The translations under genes were made by a program, and so were the position numbers. Positions 1 to 5,816 of a stretch of DNA of 7,523 bases are shown here, one piece after another. The notes below the pieces were generated by a model. That model saw only the letters and a program-made list of their open reading frames with translations. It was not told the DNA's origin and made no database searches. Origin of the DNA: Thermoplasmata archaeon (lineage in GTDB: Archaea > Thermoplasmatota > Thermoplasmata > Thermoplasmatales > Thermoplasmataceae); contig JAKAAE010000078.1 in the NCBI GenBank assembly GCA_021797225.1, positions 1 to 7,523 of the forward strand, read 5' to 3'. Position 1 is the stretch's first letter; each line of letters starts with the position of its first letter.

Positions 1-40
1 CTGTTATTGCTCTATCATAAGCCATTTGACCCTGTTGCAT
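1..40 (-). CDS. psmA: 20S proteasome alpha subunit, N-terminal fragment
   Basis: Partial gene running off the left edge; only the first 13 codons are present and they read MQQGQMAYDRAIT. From memory this matches the start of the Thermoplasma acidophilum proteasome alpha subunit, whose N-terminal residues form part of the gated pore of the 20S core particle that degrades unfolded proteins in the cytoplasm. The ATG is at 40-38 and is preceded by a near-perfect Shine-Dalgarno sequence. The gene is divergent from the TatD-like gene and separated from it by 170 bp. The short length limits the evidence, but this N-terminus is distinctive and conserved, so the call is fairly safe. Confidence 0.87.
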   Translation of the reverse strand, partial: MQQGQMAYDRAIT

Positions 41-44
41 TTAT

Positions 45-51
45 TCACCTC
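45..51 (-). promoter_or_regulatory. Shine-Dalgarno site of psmA
   Basis: On the minus strand this reads GAGGTGA, complementary to the 3' end of archaeal 16S rRNA, and ends 4 nt before the psmA ATG. It fixes that start and means psmA has a 5' leader, unlike most first genes in this window, which appear leaderless. Confidence 0.8.
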
Positions 52-68
52 TTCCTTAATTATAACAT

Positions 69-82
69 AAGATTATAATCTT
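69..82. repeat. 14-bp perfect palindrome in psmA/TatD-like intergenic region
   Basis: AAGATTATAATCTT is its own reverse complement. It lies between the candidate psmA TATA box and the psmA start codon, close to where transcription would begin, a plausible operator position. AT-rich sequence makes chance palindromes more likely, so function is unproven. Confidence 0.35.
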
Positions 83-84
83 TT

Positions 85-93
85 CTTTAAATG
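85..93 (-). promoter_or_regulatory. Possible TATA box for psmA
   Basis: Minus strand reads CATTTAAAG. A start of transcription about 25 nt downstream would fall near position 63-65 and give a leader of roughly 23-25 nt that contains the Shine-Dalgarno site. The surroundings are very AT-rich, so other boxes are possible. Confidence 0.4.
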
Positions 94-180
94 CATATGT
101 ACATTTCATTATAAAATTTTCCCTTAGACGTTTAAAGAAAAAAACATTAAATATATGCCAGATAAATCAGTTCAAAGCAC

Positions 181-190
181 AATAAATATA
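181..190 (+). promoter_or_regulatory. TATA box for the TatD-like gene
   Basis: AATAAATATA is centred about 25 nt before the ATG at 211. In archaea transcription starts about 25 nt after the TATA centre, so the mRNA would begin at or next to the start codon (leaderless). No Shine-Dalgarno site is present, which agrees. Confidence 0.6.
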
Positions 191-210
191 ATTGTGTTTT
201 ATTACCATAT

Positions 211-1041
211 ATGGTTATATTCAGATCAGTATTTGATAATTTTCTCCATTTAAGAAGAAATGGATACTTTCTTGATGCTGTGGAGGAGTTCAAGAAATAT
301 GGTGGTACTTCAATGAATATAGTTAATTTTCCTGATTATAATTATGCCCCTGAAGATCATTATACAAAACTATATGAAGAAACCATTTCAGTAGCCAGAG
401 AAGCCTCAAATAGAGGCGTTAACACGGTTATTACAATTGGACCATATCCGCTGGATTATTTTTATTTCATTTCTGCAGGAATCGACCCTATTTTATCAAT
501 GAAGACAGGAATAGATTTAGCAGCAAAAATGATCAGGAAAGGAAAAGCAGATGCCATGGGAGAAATAGGTTTTCCACATTTTCCTGTTGAAGACAACATT
601 TACACTGATTCTGGTAAAATTCTTGAGTATGCACTTGATGTATGCAATGATTATGATATACCCTTGATACTTCACACGGAGGATATGTCTTCTCACGGTT
701 ATGCGAAAATTGAAGAAATAATTAAAAAGCATTACAGCACAGATCGGGTTATGAAACACCATGCAAATTCTATGGACCTAAAGTATTCTACAAGTATTTT
801 AAAATCTCTGGTTGCCTCCAGAAATAATGTGAGGGTAGCCCTCGAATCGAGAAGTGATTTTTTGCTTGAAACCGATTACACTGATCAGAGGGAAAAACCA
901 GGAAAGGTTATACCTGTATATTCTATTCCTAAAAGATGTGAAATGATAAAAAATTCCTGTATAAATTACAGTGAGATATTTCACCGGATTTTTGAAGAAA
1001 TACCATATAAGTTTTACAGAAAGGAATTTTTTGACTTATGA
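211..1041 (+). CDS. TatD-like TIM-barrel metal-dependent hydrolase (archaeal COG1099 type)
   Basis: Predicted cytoplasmic amidohydrolase-superfamily protein of 276 residues, the usual size for this archaeal branch of TatD-related proteins; its substrate is unknown. Visible motifs in order: VFDNFLHL (residues 7-14), GGT (31-33), GEIGFPHFP (117-125, metal-ligand Glu118), LHTED (154-158, His155), KHH (182-184), and ETDYTD (220-225, Asp222) followed by PGKV and a PKR motif. These match the family pattern of HxH, E, H, H and D ligands, except that the first His of HxH is Phe11 here (codon TTT at 241-243); His13 remains. No signal peptide or membrane segment is seen. The ATG at 211 is supported by a TATA box 25 nt upstream and by the conserved motif starting only seven residues in. 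The family call is firm; full catalytic activity is uncertain because of the missing histidine. Confidence 0.83.
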   Translation: MVIFRSVFDNFLHLRRNGYFLDAVEEFKKYGGTSMNIVNFPDYNYAPEDHYTKLYEETISVAREASNRGVNTVITIGPYPLDYFYFISAGIDPILSMKTGIDLAAKMIRKGKADAMGEIGFPHFPVEDNIYTDSGKILEYALDVCNDYDIPLILHTEDMSSHGYAKIEEIIKKHYSTDRVMKHHANSMDLKYSTSILKSLVASRNNVRVALESRSDFLLETDYTDQREKPGKVIPVYSIPKRCEMIKNSCINYSEIFHRIFEEIPYKFYRKEFFDL

Positions 1042-1049
1042 ACATAATA

Positions 1050-1061
1050 TTTACCGGTAAA
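1050..1061. repeat. 12-bp perfect palindrome downstream of the TatD-like gene
   Basis: TTTACCGGTAAA is self-complementary and sits 9 bp after the TatD-like stop codon, about 50 bp before the Gins51 TATA box. A second CCGG follows 6 nt later (1064-1067). It could be a protein site or a weak hairpin near the 3' end of the upstream transcript; no role is shown. Confidence 0.3.
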
Positions 1062-1110
1062 ATCCGGCATTTGAGCCCGTTATATTTATAGATTATACAC
1101 AGTGATAACT

Positions 1111-1119
1111 ATTTAAATA
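1111..1119 (+). promoter_or_regulatory. TATA box for the Gins51 gene
   Basis: ATTTAAATA is centred 26 nt before the ATG at 1141 but only about 8 nt before the earlier in-frame ATG at 1123. The spacing favours a leaderless transcript starting at 1141 and is the main reason for choosing that start. Confidence 0.6.
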
Positions 1120-1140
1120 GCAATGGTATTCGCAATTATA

Positions 1141-1791
1141 ATGATTGACGTTAGCAAATATGACAAGCTCCTGGAGGATATAAAATCCATGCTGTTTTCA
1201 GAAAGAAAATCCAGAAAACTTAATAAAATAGAGCCGAACTTTTACAAAAATATCTATTCATTATTCGTTGACCTCAATGCCGAAAAAGAGAGAGTAGTAT
1301 CCACGGACATAACAGAATACATGGAAATAACAAAGCTCCTGGATGATGCACGAAAAAATTTCAAGGCGTTTTTTCAGGTTAGATTTGAAAAAATTGCAAA
1401 ATACTCTGTTTATGATGAAATAGAAGAATTCATTTATAACATGAGCCCTGAAGAAAAAGGAATTATGAGGGATTTAAATGAACAGATGAAGAATTACTAT
1501 AATGATTTTCTTGGTGCAACAAAACCAGAGGAACAGGGAAAACTGGAAGAGACAACAACTATTGTGGAGGAGAGGCCACCAGAAGAAAAACCTGAATCTG
1601 ATCTGGAAAATACAGATATTACGGAGGAACCCGTTCCGGTGAGAATTGTTAAGGATCAGCCACCCATAGCGCAGCCTGAAAGAGATTATTATCTTCATAA
1701 AAATGATATAATATATATTTCCCCGTCATTTGCAAAAATTTTAAACAGCCATGGCGCCTGTGTTTACATTGAAAAAGGTAAAAAATTATAA
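1141..1791 (+). CDS. gins51: GINS complex subunit Gins51 (archaeal DNA replication)
   Basis: 216-residue protein with the domain order of the Sld5/Psf1-type archaeal GINS subunit. Residues 1-125 form a helical A domain rich in charged and aromatic residues. Residues 128-180 are an acidic, proline-rich linker (PPEEKPE, TEEPVP). Residues 165-212 form a small beta-rich B domain with the typical pattern VPVRIVKD ... KNDIIYISPSFAKILNSHGA ... YIE. GINS joins MCM helicase and GAN/RecJ-like nuclease in the replicative helicase complex; in Thermoplasma a single Gins51 is reported to assemble as a homotetramer, and no Gins23 gene is in this window. An in-frame ATG at 1123 would add MVFAII, but the TATA box at 1111-1119 points to 1141. 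A putative zinc-protein gene starts 22 bp after the stop. Confidence 0.8.
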   Translation: MIDVSKYDKLLEDIKSMLFSERKSRKLNKIEPNFYKNIYSLFVDLNAEKERVVSTDITEYMEITKLLDDARKNFKAFFQVRFEKIAKYSVYDEIEEFIYNMSPEEKGIMRDLNEQMKNYYNDFLGATKPEEQGKLEETTTIVEERPPEEKPESDLENTDITEEPVPVRIVKDQPPIAQPERDYYLHKNDIIYISPSFAKILNSHGACVYIEKGKKL

Positions 1792-1793
1792 AC
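1786..1793 (+). promoter_or_regulatory. TATA box for the small zinc-protein gene
   Basis: TTATAAAC overlaps the Gins51 stop codon and is centred about 25 nt before the ATG at 1814. It would drive a leaderless transcript of the small protein and the following glycosyltransferase, independently of or in addition to read-through from Gins51. Confidence 0.5.
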
Positions 1794-1813
1794 ACATATT
1801 ATATTGTCATTCC

Positions 1814-1999
1814 ATGGATAAAATATGCGATGTAACAGGATGCAATGAAAAGAGCTTCCAGACTGTCCCGGCCGATCTTGCCGGAAAGGTTTTTTCACTG
1901 AAAGAGGATAAAACAAAGGTCCATTTATGCAAGGCACATTACAAGGAATATAAAAAGAATACTAAAAAAGAAAGGGAAAATCAGAGAATGGATTGGTAA
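1814..1999 (+). CDS. Small putative zinc-binding protein, 61 residues
   Basis: Short basic protein with one likely metal site: Cys5 and Cys10 (CDVTGC) near the N-terminus and Cys39 and His42 (CKAH) after a 28-residue spacer, followed by a lysine-rich tail (residues 43-58). This fits a single zinc ribbon or treble-clef-like fold, but I do not recognise a named family. The reading frame is open back to an ATG at 1751 inside Gins51, but the ATG at 1814 lies 25 nt after a TATA box and immediately precedes the first cysteine motif, so it is preferred. The gene ends 6 bp before the glycosyltransferase start, suggesting co-transcription. The basic tail could contact nucleic acid, ribosome or a partner protein; this is inference. 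Confidence 0.65.
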   Translation: MDKICDVTGCNEKSFQTVPADLAGKVFSLKEDKTKVHLCKAHYKEYKKNTKKERENQRMDW

Positions 2000-2005
2000 A
2001 TTGTA

Positions 2006-2779
2006 ATGGAAGGCATTTCAATTATAATCACTGTTCTCAACGAGGAGAAAAACATCAGAGATTTAATGGTATCCCTTATACCGCAGGAACAACCATTTGA
2101 AATCATAGTCGTTGATTCAATGAGTTTCGACAAAACTGGGGATATTATGAATGAATATTCAGCGAAGTATGATTTTGTCAAATATTACAGGGAGAAGACA
2201 ACTAGGGGAGCAGGAAGAAATTACGGCGTTTCAAAATCCAAATATAAATATGTATCATTTATAGATGGTGATGCCATTGCAGGTGAAAACTGGATCAGAA
2301 ATCTGAGGAAATATACCGAAAATTATGATGTTGTCGCCGGAATTACCAAGAATACGGGGAATATGAATTATTCCATGGAAAGGTTTAAACTCTTTTATAA
2401 AGGGTTTGATGTTACAATGCCTTCATCGAATCTCATGTATTCTAAGGATTTGTTCAACATGATCGGTGGTTTTGATGCAAAATTTGTAACTGCTGAGGAT
2501 ATAGATTTAAATATTAGGGCAATCAGCTCCGGTGCCAAACATGCAATCTGCCCTGACTGTATTGTTTATACCAAGACTCGCGAAACGTTCAGAGATTTCA
2601 AAAAGCAGGCATACTGGAACGGATACGGGAGATGGCAACTCAAACAGAAATACAAGAATAAAATAGATTTTAAACACAAATTAACGGCTAAAGAACTTTT
2701 TTCTCCGCTTTATGTTATACGAAATTTTTACGGTCTGAGAGGTTATATACGTGGCAGAGTTAACCGGAATAAAAAATAA
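2006..2779 (+). CDS. Family 2 glycosyltransferase (GT-A fold)
   Basis: 257-residue inverting-type glycosyltransferase, predicted to move a sugar from a nucleotide-sugar (or lipid-phosphate sugar) donor to a lipid, glycan or protein acceptor. The N-terminus shows the GT2 signature SIIITVLNEEKNI (residues 4-17) and EIIVVDSMSFDKT (32-44, Asp37). Then come RGAGRNYGV (67-75), the DxD metal/nucleotide motif in FIDGDA (Asp87, Asp89), an acceptor-side segment with SNLMYSKDLFNMIGGFD (141-157), and the likely catalytic-base motif AEDIDL (Glu164-Asp165). The C-terminal 50 residues are basic and aromatic, with no clear transmembrane helix, so the protein probably acts at the cytoplasmic face of the membrane. 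It starts 6 bp after the small zinc-protein gene, without an obvious Shine-Dalgarno site, and ends tail-to-tail with the HTH regulator. Donor and acceptor cannot be told. Confidence 0.85.
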   Translation: MEGISIIITVLNEEKNIRDLMVSLIPQEQPFEIIVVDSMSFDKTGDIMNEYSAKYDFVKYYREKTTRGAGRNYGVSKSKYKYVSFIDGDAIAGENWIRNLRKYTENYDVVAGITKNTGNMNYSMERFKLFYKGFDVTMPSSNLMYSKDLFNMIGGFDAKFVTAEDIDLNIRAISSGAKHAICPDCIVYTKTRETFRDFKKQAYWNGYGRWQLKQKYKNKIDFKHKLTAKELFSPLYVIRNFYGLRGYIRGRVNRNKK

Positions 2780-2782
2780 TAT

Positions 2783-3427
2783 TTATTTTGAAATGAAACA
2801 TGATAATATTTTCCTTTCTGCATTTCTTATATGAAAAAGAACAGTAGGTTTCGATGTGGCAAATCTCTCTGCCAGTTCATCTAAACTAATGGACCTTGGC
2901 CAGTCAAGATATCCTGCACTCATGGCTTCCTGTATTACTTTTCTTTCTGTGTCGGTGAGATCAAACAGATTTATTTCTCTATTTAGATGCCGTGAAATAT
3001 CCATGATCCCATCACCGGAATCGATTTTAATATAATCGTATGATTTAACCTTATTATGTTTTTCAATAATGCTTATGTTGTTCATCATTGATTCACGGCT
3101 CATATGGATGATGAAATAACTCTCACCACCGTTCATTGCAACGAAGGGATACATTGGGATGCCTCCTGTCTCAAAAATAGATTGCATTACCTCGTGTCCT
3201 GCTTTTGTACCTGTAAACATGTTGGCATGTTTGCCTTTGAAAAAATGTATTTCTTTAAAATCCATACTGTGATTGTCTATAATTGTACTTCCAAGAGAAT
3301 ATGCTAGAAGTGAGTTCTGACCATTGAATATATTATAAATACTGGATATGATAATTTTTGACTGATTATTTTCTGTTGATTTCGCAAGACTACAGTGGCC
3401 ATCCACGTGTAAACTCAGAAAATACAT
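2783..3427 (-). CDS. HTH-10 (Bat-type) transcriptional regulator
   Basis: 214-residue archaeal regulator. The C-terminus (residues 157-209) is a clear bacterio-opsin-activator-type HTH domain: LTDTERKVIQEA, then the hallmark GYLDWPR (172-178), then a recognition region SLDELAERFATSKPTV ending in RNAERKIL. The N-terminal 150 residues form a mixed alpha/beta sensor-like region, starting with MYFLSLHVDGHCSLAKS, where His11-Cys12 could take part in metal or redox sensing; this is speculation. No membrane segment is visible, so it should act in the cytoplasm on DNA. It is divergent from the lyase/CoA-transferase operon across 180 bp containing two inverted repeats, which makes that operon, or its own gene, a natural target. 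The start codon is 24 nt from a TATA box, indicating a leaderless mRNA. Confidence 0.82.
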   Translation of the reverse strand: MYFLSLHVDGHCSLAKSTENNQSKIIISSIYNIFNGQNSLLAYSLGSTIIDNHSMDFKEIHFFKGKHANMFTGTKAGHEVMQSIFETGGIPMYPFVAMNGGESYFIIHMSRESMMNNISIIEKHNKVKSYDYIKIDSGDGIMDISRHLNREINLFDLTDTERKVIQEAMSAGYLDWPRSISLDELAERFATSKPTVLFHIRNAERKILSCFISK

Positions 3428-3444
3428 AATAACCTAGCATTTAG

Positions 3445-3456
3445 ATATATATAAAT
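3445..3456 (-). promoter_or_regulatory. TATA box for the HTH-10 regulator gene
   Basis: The minus strand reads TTTATATATATC, centred about 24 nt upstream of the regulator ATG (3427-3425). The spacing predicts a leaderless transcript. This region is also AT-rich and readable in both directions, but the plus-strand gene has its own box further right. Confidence 0.6.
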
Positions 3457-3517
3457 TTAATGAACTGTAAAAATGTCGATTGACGAATAAATTGGTTTTG
3501 TATAAAACACATAGTAG

Positions 3518-3535
3518 CTGGAATCATTTTTCCAG
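3518..3535. repeat. Inverted repeat CTGGAA-N6-TTCCAG in the divergent control region
   Basis: Two perfect 6-bp arms separated by 6 bp, the most GC-rich element in an otherwise very AT-rich intergenic region. It lies about 50 bp upstream of the lyase-gene TATA box and about 60 bp upstream of the regulator TATA box. The shape and place suit a binding site for a dimeric regulator such as the adjacent HTH-10 protein. The link is inferred. Confidence 0.45.
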
Positions 3536-3576
3536 ATATTCATGATAAAGAAGATAATTTTAACATATTATATGAT

Positions 3577-3591
3577 GAGATTAAATATCTC
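3577..3591. repeat. Inverted repeat GAGAT-N5-ATCTC overlapping a TATA box
   Basis: Perfect 5-bp arms flank the centre TAAAT and cover the TATA box of the downstream gene. A protein bound here would block TBP, so this is a plausible repressor operator. Arms are short and chance occurrence is possible. Confidence 0.4.
3581..3588 (+). promoter_or_regulatory. TATA box for the HMGL-like enzyme operon
   Basis: TTAAATAT is centred about 24 nt before the ATG at 3608, predicting a leaderless transcript and supporting that ATG over the in-frame TTG at 3599. Confidence 0.6.
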
Positions 3592-3607
3592 TTAATAATT
3601 GTATTCT

Positions 3608-4645
3608 ATGATTACAGATGATACTTTGCGGGAAGGCATGCAAACTCCGGGATTTACATTTTCTAAGACAGAAAAAATTGAACTGGCCCGACTGATTTCT
3701 GAAGCAGGAATAAAAAGAGCACTGGTTTCATATCCACCTGCGCACTGGTCTGAATTTGATGCCACGTGCGATATAGTCAGAAGAGGATTTTTTTCTGAGG
3801 TTTTCGGGCTAGGCAGAACCTTGAAACAGGATATAGATATTATCAATGAAACAGGGGCAAACATATCACTTCATCTTCCATTCAAAATAGATAGCATGGA
3901 TTCCATTGTAGAGAATATAAAATATGCATGCACGAAGGATAAACTGGTTGAAGTTGGATTTGTTGATATTGACATGTTCGGTATCAATGAGATTATAAAA
4001 TTCTGCAAAAGAATGGAGGATACCGGAGTCGATGTTGTCCAGCTTCCAGATACAAGAGGGGCACTGTATCCAGAAAAAATAGGGAACATTATCCACTCTG
4101 TAAAAAATGCTACCGGAATAAAGATTGAGGCCCACTGCCATAATGACCATGGAATGGCGGCTGCCAATACAGTATCCGCAATAATTGCTGGTTCTGATTA
4201 TGTTGATACGACAATCTTCGGAACCGGAGAAAGAAACGGGATAGCAGATAGCATAACAATTGCTGACTATCTTGCTGGAAACGGAATCGAGAATACTATA
4301 AATTTTGATAGATTAAAAAAAGCATATAATTATATGTATGATTTAATATTGAAAAAGATAGACCTGAAATTCTTTGTTGCCAATATTCCGATTTATGGAA
4401 ACAACTCAGGTATCCAGACGGCCGGCACGCATGTCGCCTACGATTCTGTTTTTGAAGAGAGGAATTATTCTGTTAATGTGTACACAGGTAAAAAAATGAT
4501 CATGGAAATACTGAATAACAATGAAATAAAATATGATGATAAAAACCTTGAAAGTATTGTTTCAATGATTAAGGATGAATCTGCCAGAAGAGGAGAAGTG
4601 CTCAATATAAATGATATAATCAATATTGCAGGGGAGTTTGCATGA
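3608..4645 (+). CDS. HMGL-family enzyme, homocitrate/isopropylmalate-synthase-like
   Basis: 345-residue TIM-barrel enzyme of the DRE-TIM (HMGL-like) metallolyase superfamily, which makes or breaks carbon-carbon bonds next to an acyl-CoA or 2-oxoacid. Seen motifs: DDTLREGMQTPG (4-15, metal Asp5 and catalytic Arg8), SLHLPF (87-92), LPDTRG (146-151), the metal motif HCHNDHG (176-182, His176 and His178), and DTTIFGTGERNGIADS (200-215). GxGERNG is typical of homocitrate, isopropylmalate and citramalate synthases; the cysteine loop of true HMG-CoA lyases is absent. A C-terminal subdomain with AGTH (272-275) matches the AG-H region of homocitrate synthases, and there is no LeuA regulatory domain. 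Product and direction are unclear: condensation of acetyl-CoA with a 2-oxoacid is the family default, but the CoA-transferase and transporter next door suggest catabolism. The TTG at 3599 would add MYS; ATG 3608 fits the TATA spacing. It overlaps the next gene by 4 bp. Confidence 0.8.
   Translation: MITDDTLREGMQTPGFTFSKTEKIELARLISEAGIKRALVSYPPAHWSEFDATCDIVRRGFFSEVFGLGRTLKQDIDIINETGANISLHLPFKIDSMDSIVENIKYACTKDKLVEVGFVDIDMFGINEIIKFCKRMEDTGVDVVQLPDTRGALYPEKIGNIIHSVKNATGIKIEAHCHNDHGMAAANTVSAIIAGSDYVDTTIFGTGERNGIADSITIADYLAGNGIENTINFDRLKKAYNYMYDLILKKIDLKFFVANIPIYGNNSGIQTAGTHVAYDSVFEERNYSVNVYTGKKMIMEILNNNEIKYDDKNLESIVSMIKDESARRGEVLNINDIINIAGEFA
4631..4636 (+). promoter_or_regulatory. Shine-Dalgarno-like site of the CoA-transferase gene
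   Basis: GGGGAG lies 5 nt before the ATG at 4642, inside the end of the upstream gene. Together with the ATGA overlap it suggests translation coupled to the upstream gene, whereas the operon's first gene appears leaderless. Confidence 0.5.
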
Positions 4646-5760
4646 AGCGGGTAATAGAGATAGGACAAATAGTAGCAGGACCCACCGCTGGATTGGTGCT
4701 GGCGGATATGGGATATGAAATTATAAAAATAGAAAAACCAGGAATCGGGGATGTATCCAGAAGCTTAAATGGTACAAGTGCCGGTACTTTTCTGTATTAT
4801 AACAGGGATAAGAAGAGTATTTCTCTGGATATAAGCAAGGAACAGGGAAAGAAAATTCTCAGGTCTCTGATAAAAACATCCAATATTATTATAGAAAATT
4901 TGGCTCCAGGTACAATGAATAGACTTGGGTTTTCCTATGAGGAGTGCAAGAAACTTAAACCAGACATTATTTATTTATCGATCAAGGGTTATATGGAAGG
5001 TCCTTACCATGGAAGAAAATCACTTGATTATCCCATTGAAATAGAATCAGGACTGGCTTATATGACCGGAATATCCGGAAAACCTATGCGAATGGGAGCA
5101 TCGGTTGTAGATATGGTTGCTGCTATAATAGGAATATCTAGAATACTGCAATTCATCTCTGAAAAAAAGTCTGGGTTTATTGAAATAGGATTATTTGAGA
5201 CAGCAATGTTCCTTGCAGGCCAGCATATAGCAACTTATCAGATTGAGAAAATGGATTTACCGCCTATTAATGAAAGAAATTTTGCATGGGGAATTTACGA
5301 TTATTTCTTATCTGCAGATAACAAGAAGATATTCATTGCCGTTGCAACCGATGCCCAGTGGAAAGATTTCTGCGAGGCCTTTGAACTTATACGTTTTATA
5401 GATAACATGGAACTCTCAACAAATGAAGGTAGATATAAACACCGTGATACTATTATTCCTGAAATACAGAAAGTAATGCTTACCATGGATTTTAATGCCA
5501 TGAAGGAGAGACTTGATGTGCATAATATCAGCTATGGTGTACTCAACCGCCCATGGGACCTTCTTCATGACATCCATGCGGAGAAATATTTGCTGAATAC
5601 ATGGTATCAGGATAAGGATTATAAAATCCCGGGAATGCCATTTGCCGAAATTAAAAAACACAGCGCACCTGAACTTGGAAATGATACAGAATCAGTTTTA
5701 TCTGAAATCGGGTTTACCAAAAAAGAAATTGAAAACTTTAAGAGGGAAATGATTATATAA
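4642..5760 (+). CDS. Class III (CaiB/BaiF) CoA-transferase
   Basis: 372-residue cytoplasmic enzyme that would move CoA between carboxylic acids through an aspartyl-anhydride intermediate. Family landmarks in order: IGQIVAGPTAGLVLADMGYE (7-26), KIEKPGIGDVSR (29-40), NRDKKSISLD (54-63), ENLAPGTMNRLGF (85-97), SLDYPIEIESGLAYMTG (127-143), and SVVDMVAA (154-161). Asp157 in the last aligns with the catalytic Asp of formyl-CoA transferase. The small-domain region shows AVATDAQWKDFC (233-244) and a C-terminal PELGNDTESVLSEIGF (343-358). It is slightly shorter than many members (390-430 residues). The gene overlaps the HMGL-like gene by ATGA, so the two are translated together and probably act in one pathway, with this enzyme supplying or removing CoA from the substrate. 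Specificity cannot be read from sequence. A separate promoter for the transporter follows 28 bp after the stop. Confidence 0.87.
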   Translation: MKRVIEIGQIVAGPTAGLVLADMGYEIIKIEKPGIGDVSRSLNGTSAGTFLYYNRDKKSISLDISKEQGKKILRSLIKTSNIIIENLAPGTMNRLGFSYEECKKLKPDIIYLSIKGYMEGPYHGRKSLDYPIEIESGLAYMTGISGKPMRMGASVVDMVAAIIGISRILQFISEKKSGFIEIGLFETAMFLAGQHIATYQIEKMDLPPINERNFAWGIYDYFLSADNKKIFIAVATDAQWKDFCEAFELIRFIDNMELSTNEGRYKHRDTIIPEIQKVMLTMDFNAMKERLDVHNISYGVLNRPWDLLHDIHAEKYLLNTWYQDKDYKIPGMPFAEIKKHSAPELGNDTESVLSEIGFTKKEIENFKREMII

Positions 5761-5788
5761 TCGAAACTCTAACATATTATAATACTAC

Positions 5789-5796
5789 TTTATATA
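5789..5796 (+). promoter_or_regulatory. TATA box for the transporter gene
   Basis: TTTATATA is centred 25 nt before the ATG at 5817 and overlaps the earlier in-frame ATG at 5796, which therefore cannot be the start of a transcript made from this box. It supports a leaderless start at 5817. Confidence 0.65.
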
Positions 5797-5816
5797 TGTG
5801 TATTGTATGTATTTTT

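Noticed and set aside
1751..1813. Upstream extension of the small zinc protein from an ATG inside Gins51
   Set aside because: The extra 21 residues overlap Gins51 coding sequence by 41 bp and show no domain; the TATA box at 1786-1793 would start the transcript after this ATG.
3104..3307. 67-codon plus-strand frame antisense to the HTH-10 regulator
   Set aside because: No recognisable features, and the regulator on the other strand is clearly the coding one.
3542..3595. 17-codon open frame (ATG to TAA) in the divergent control region
   Set aside because: No Shine-Dalgarno site, no TATA box at leaderless spacing, composition like random AT-rich DNA, and it runs through the promoter of the next gene.
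3866..4167. Two overlapping minus-strand frames of more than 90 codons within the HMGL-like gene
   Set aside because: They cover the catalytic core of a clearly conserved enzyme on the plus strand and have no start signals or recognisable protein features.
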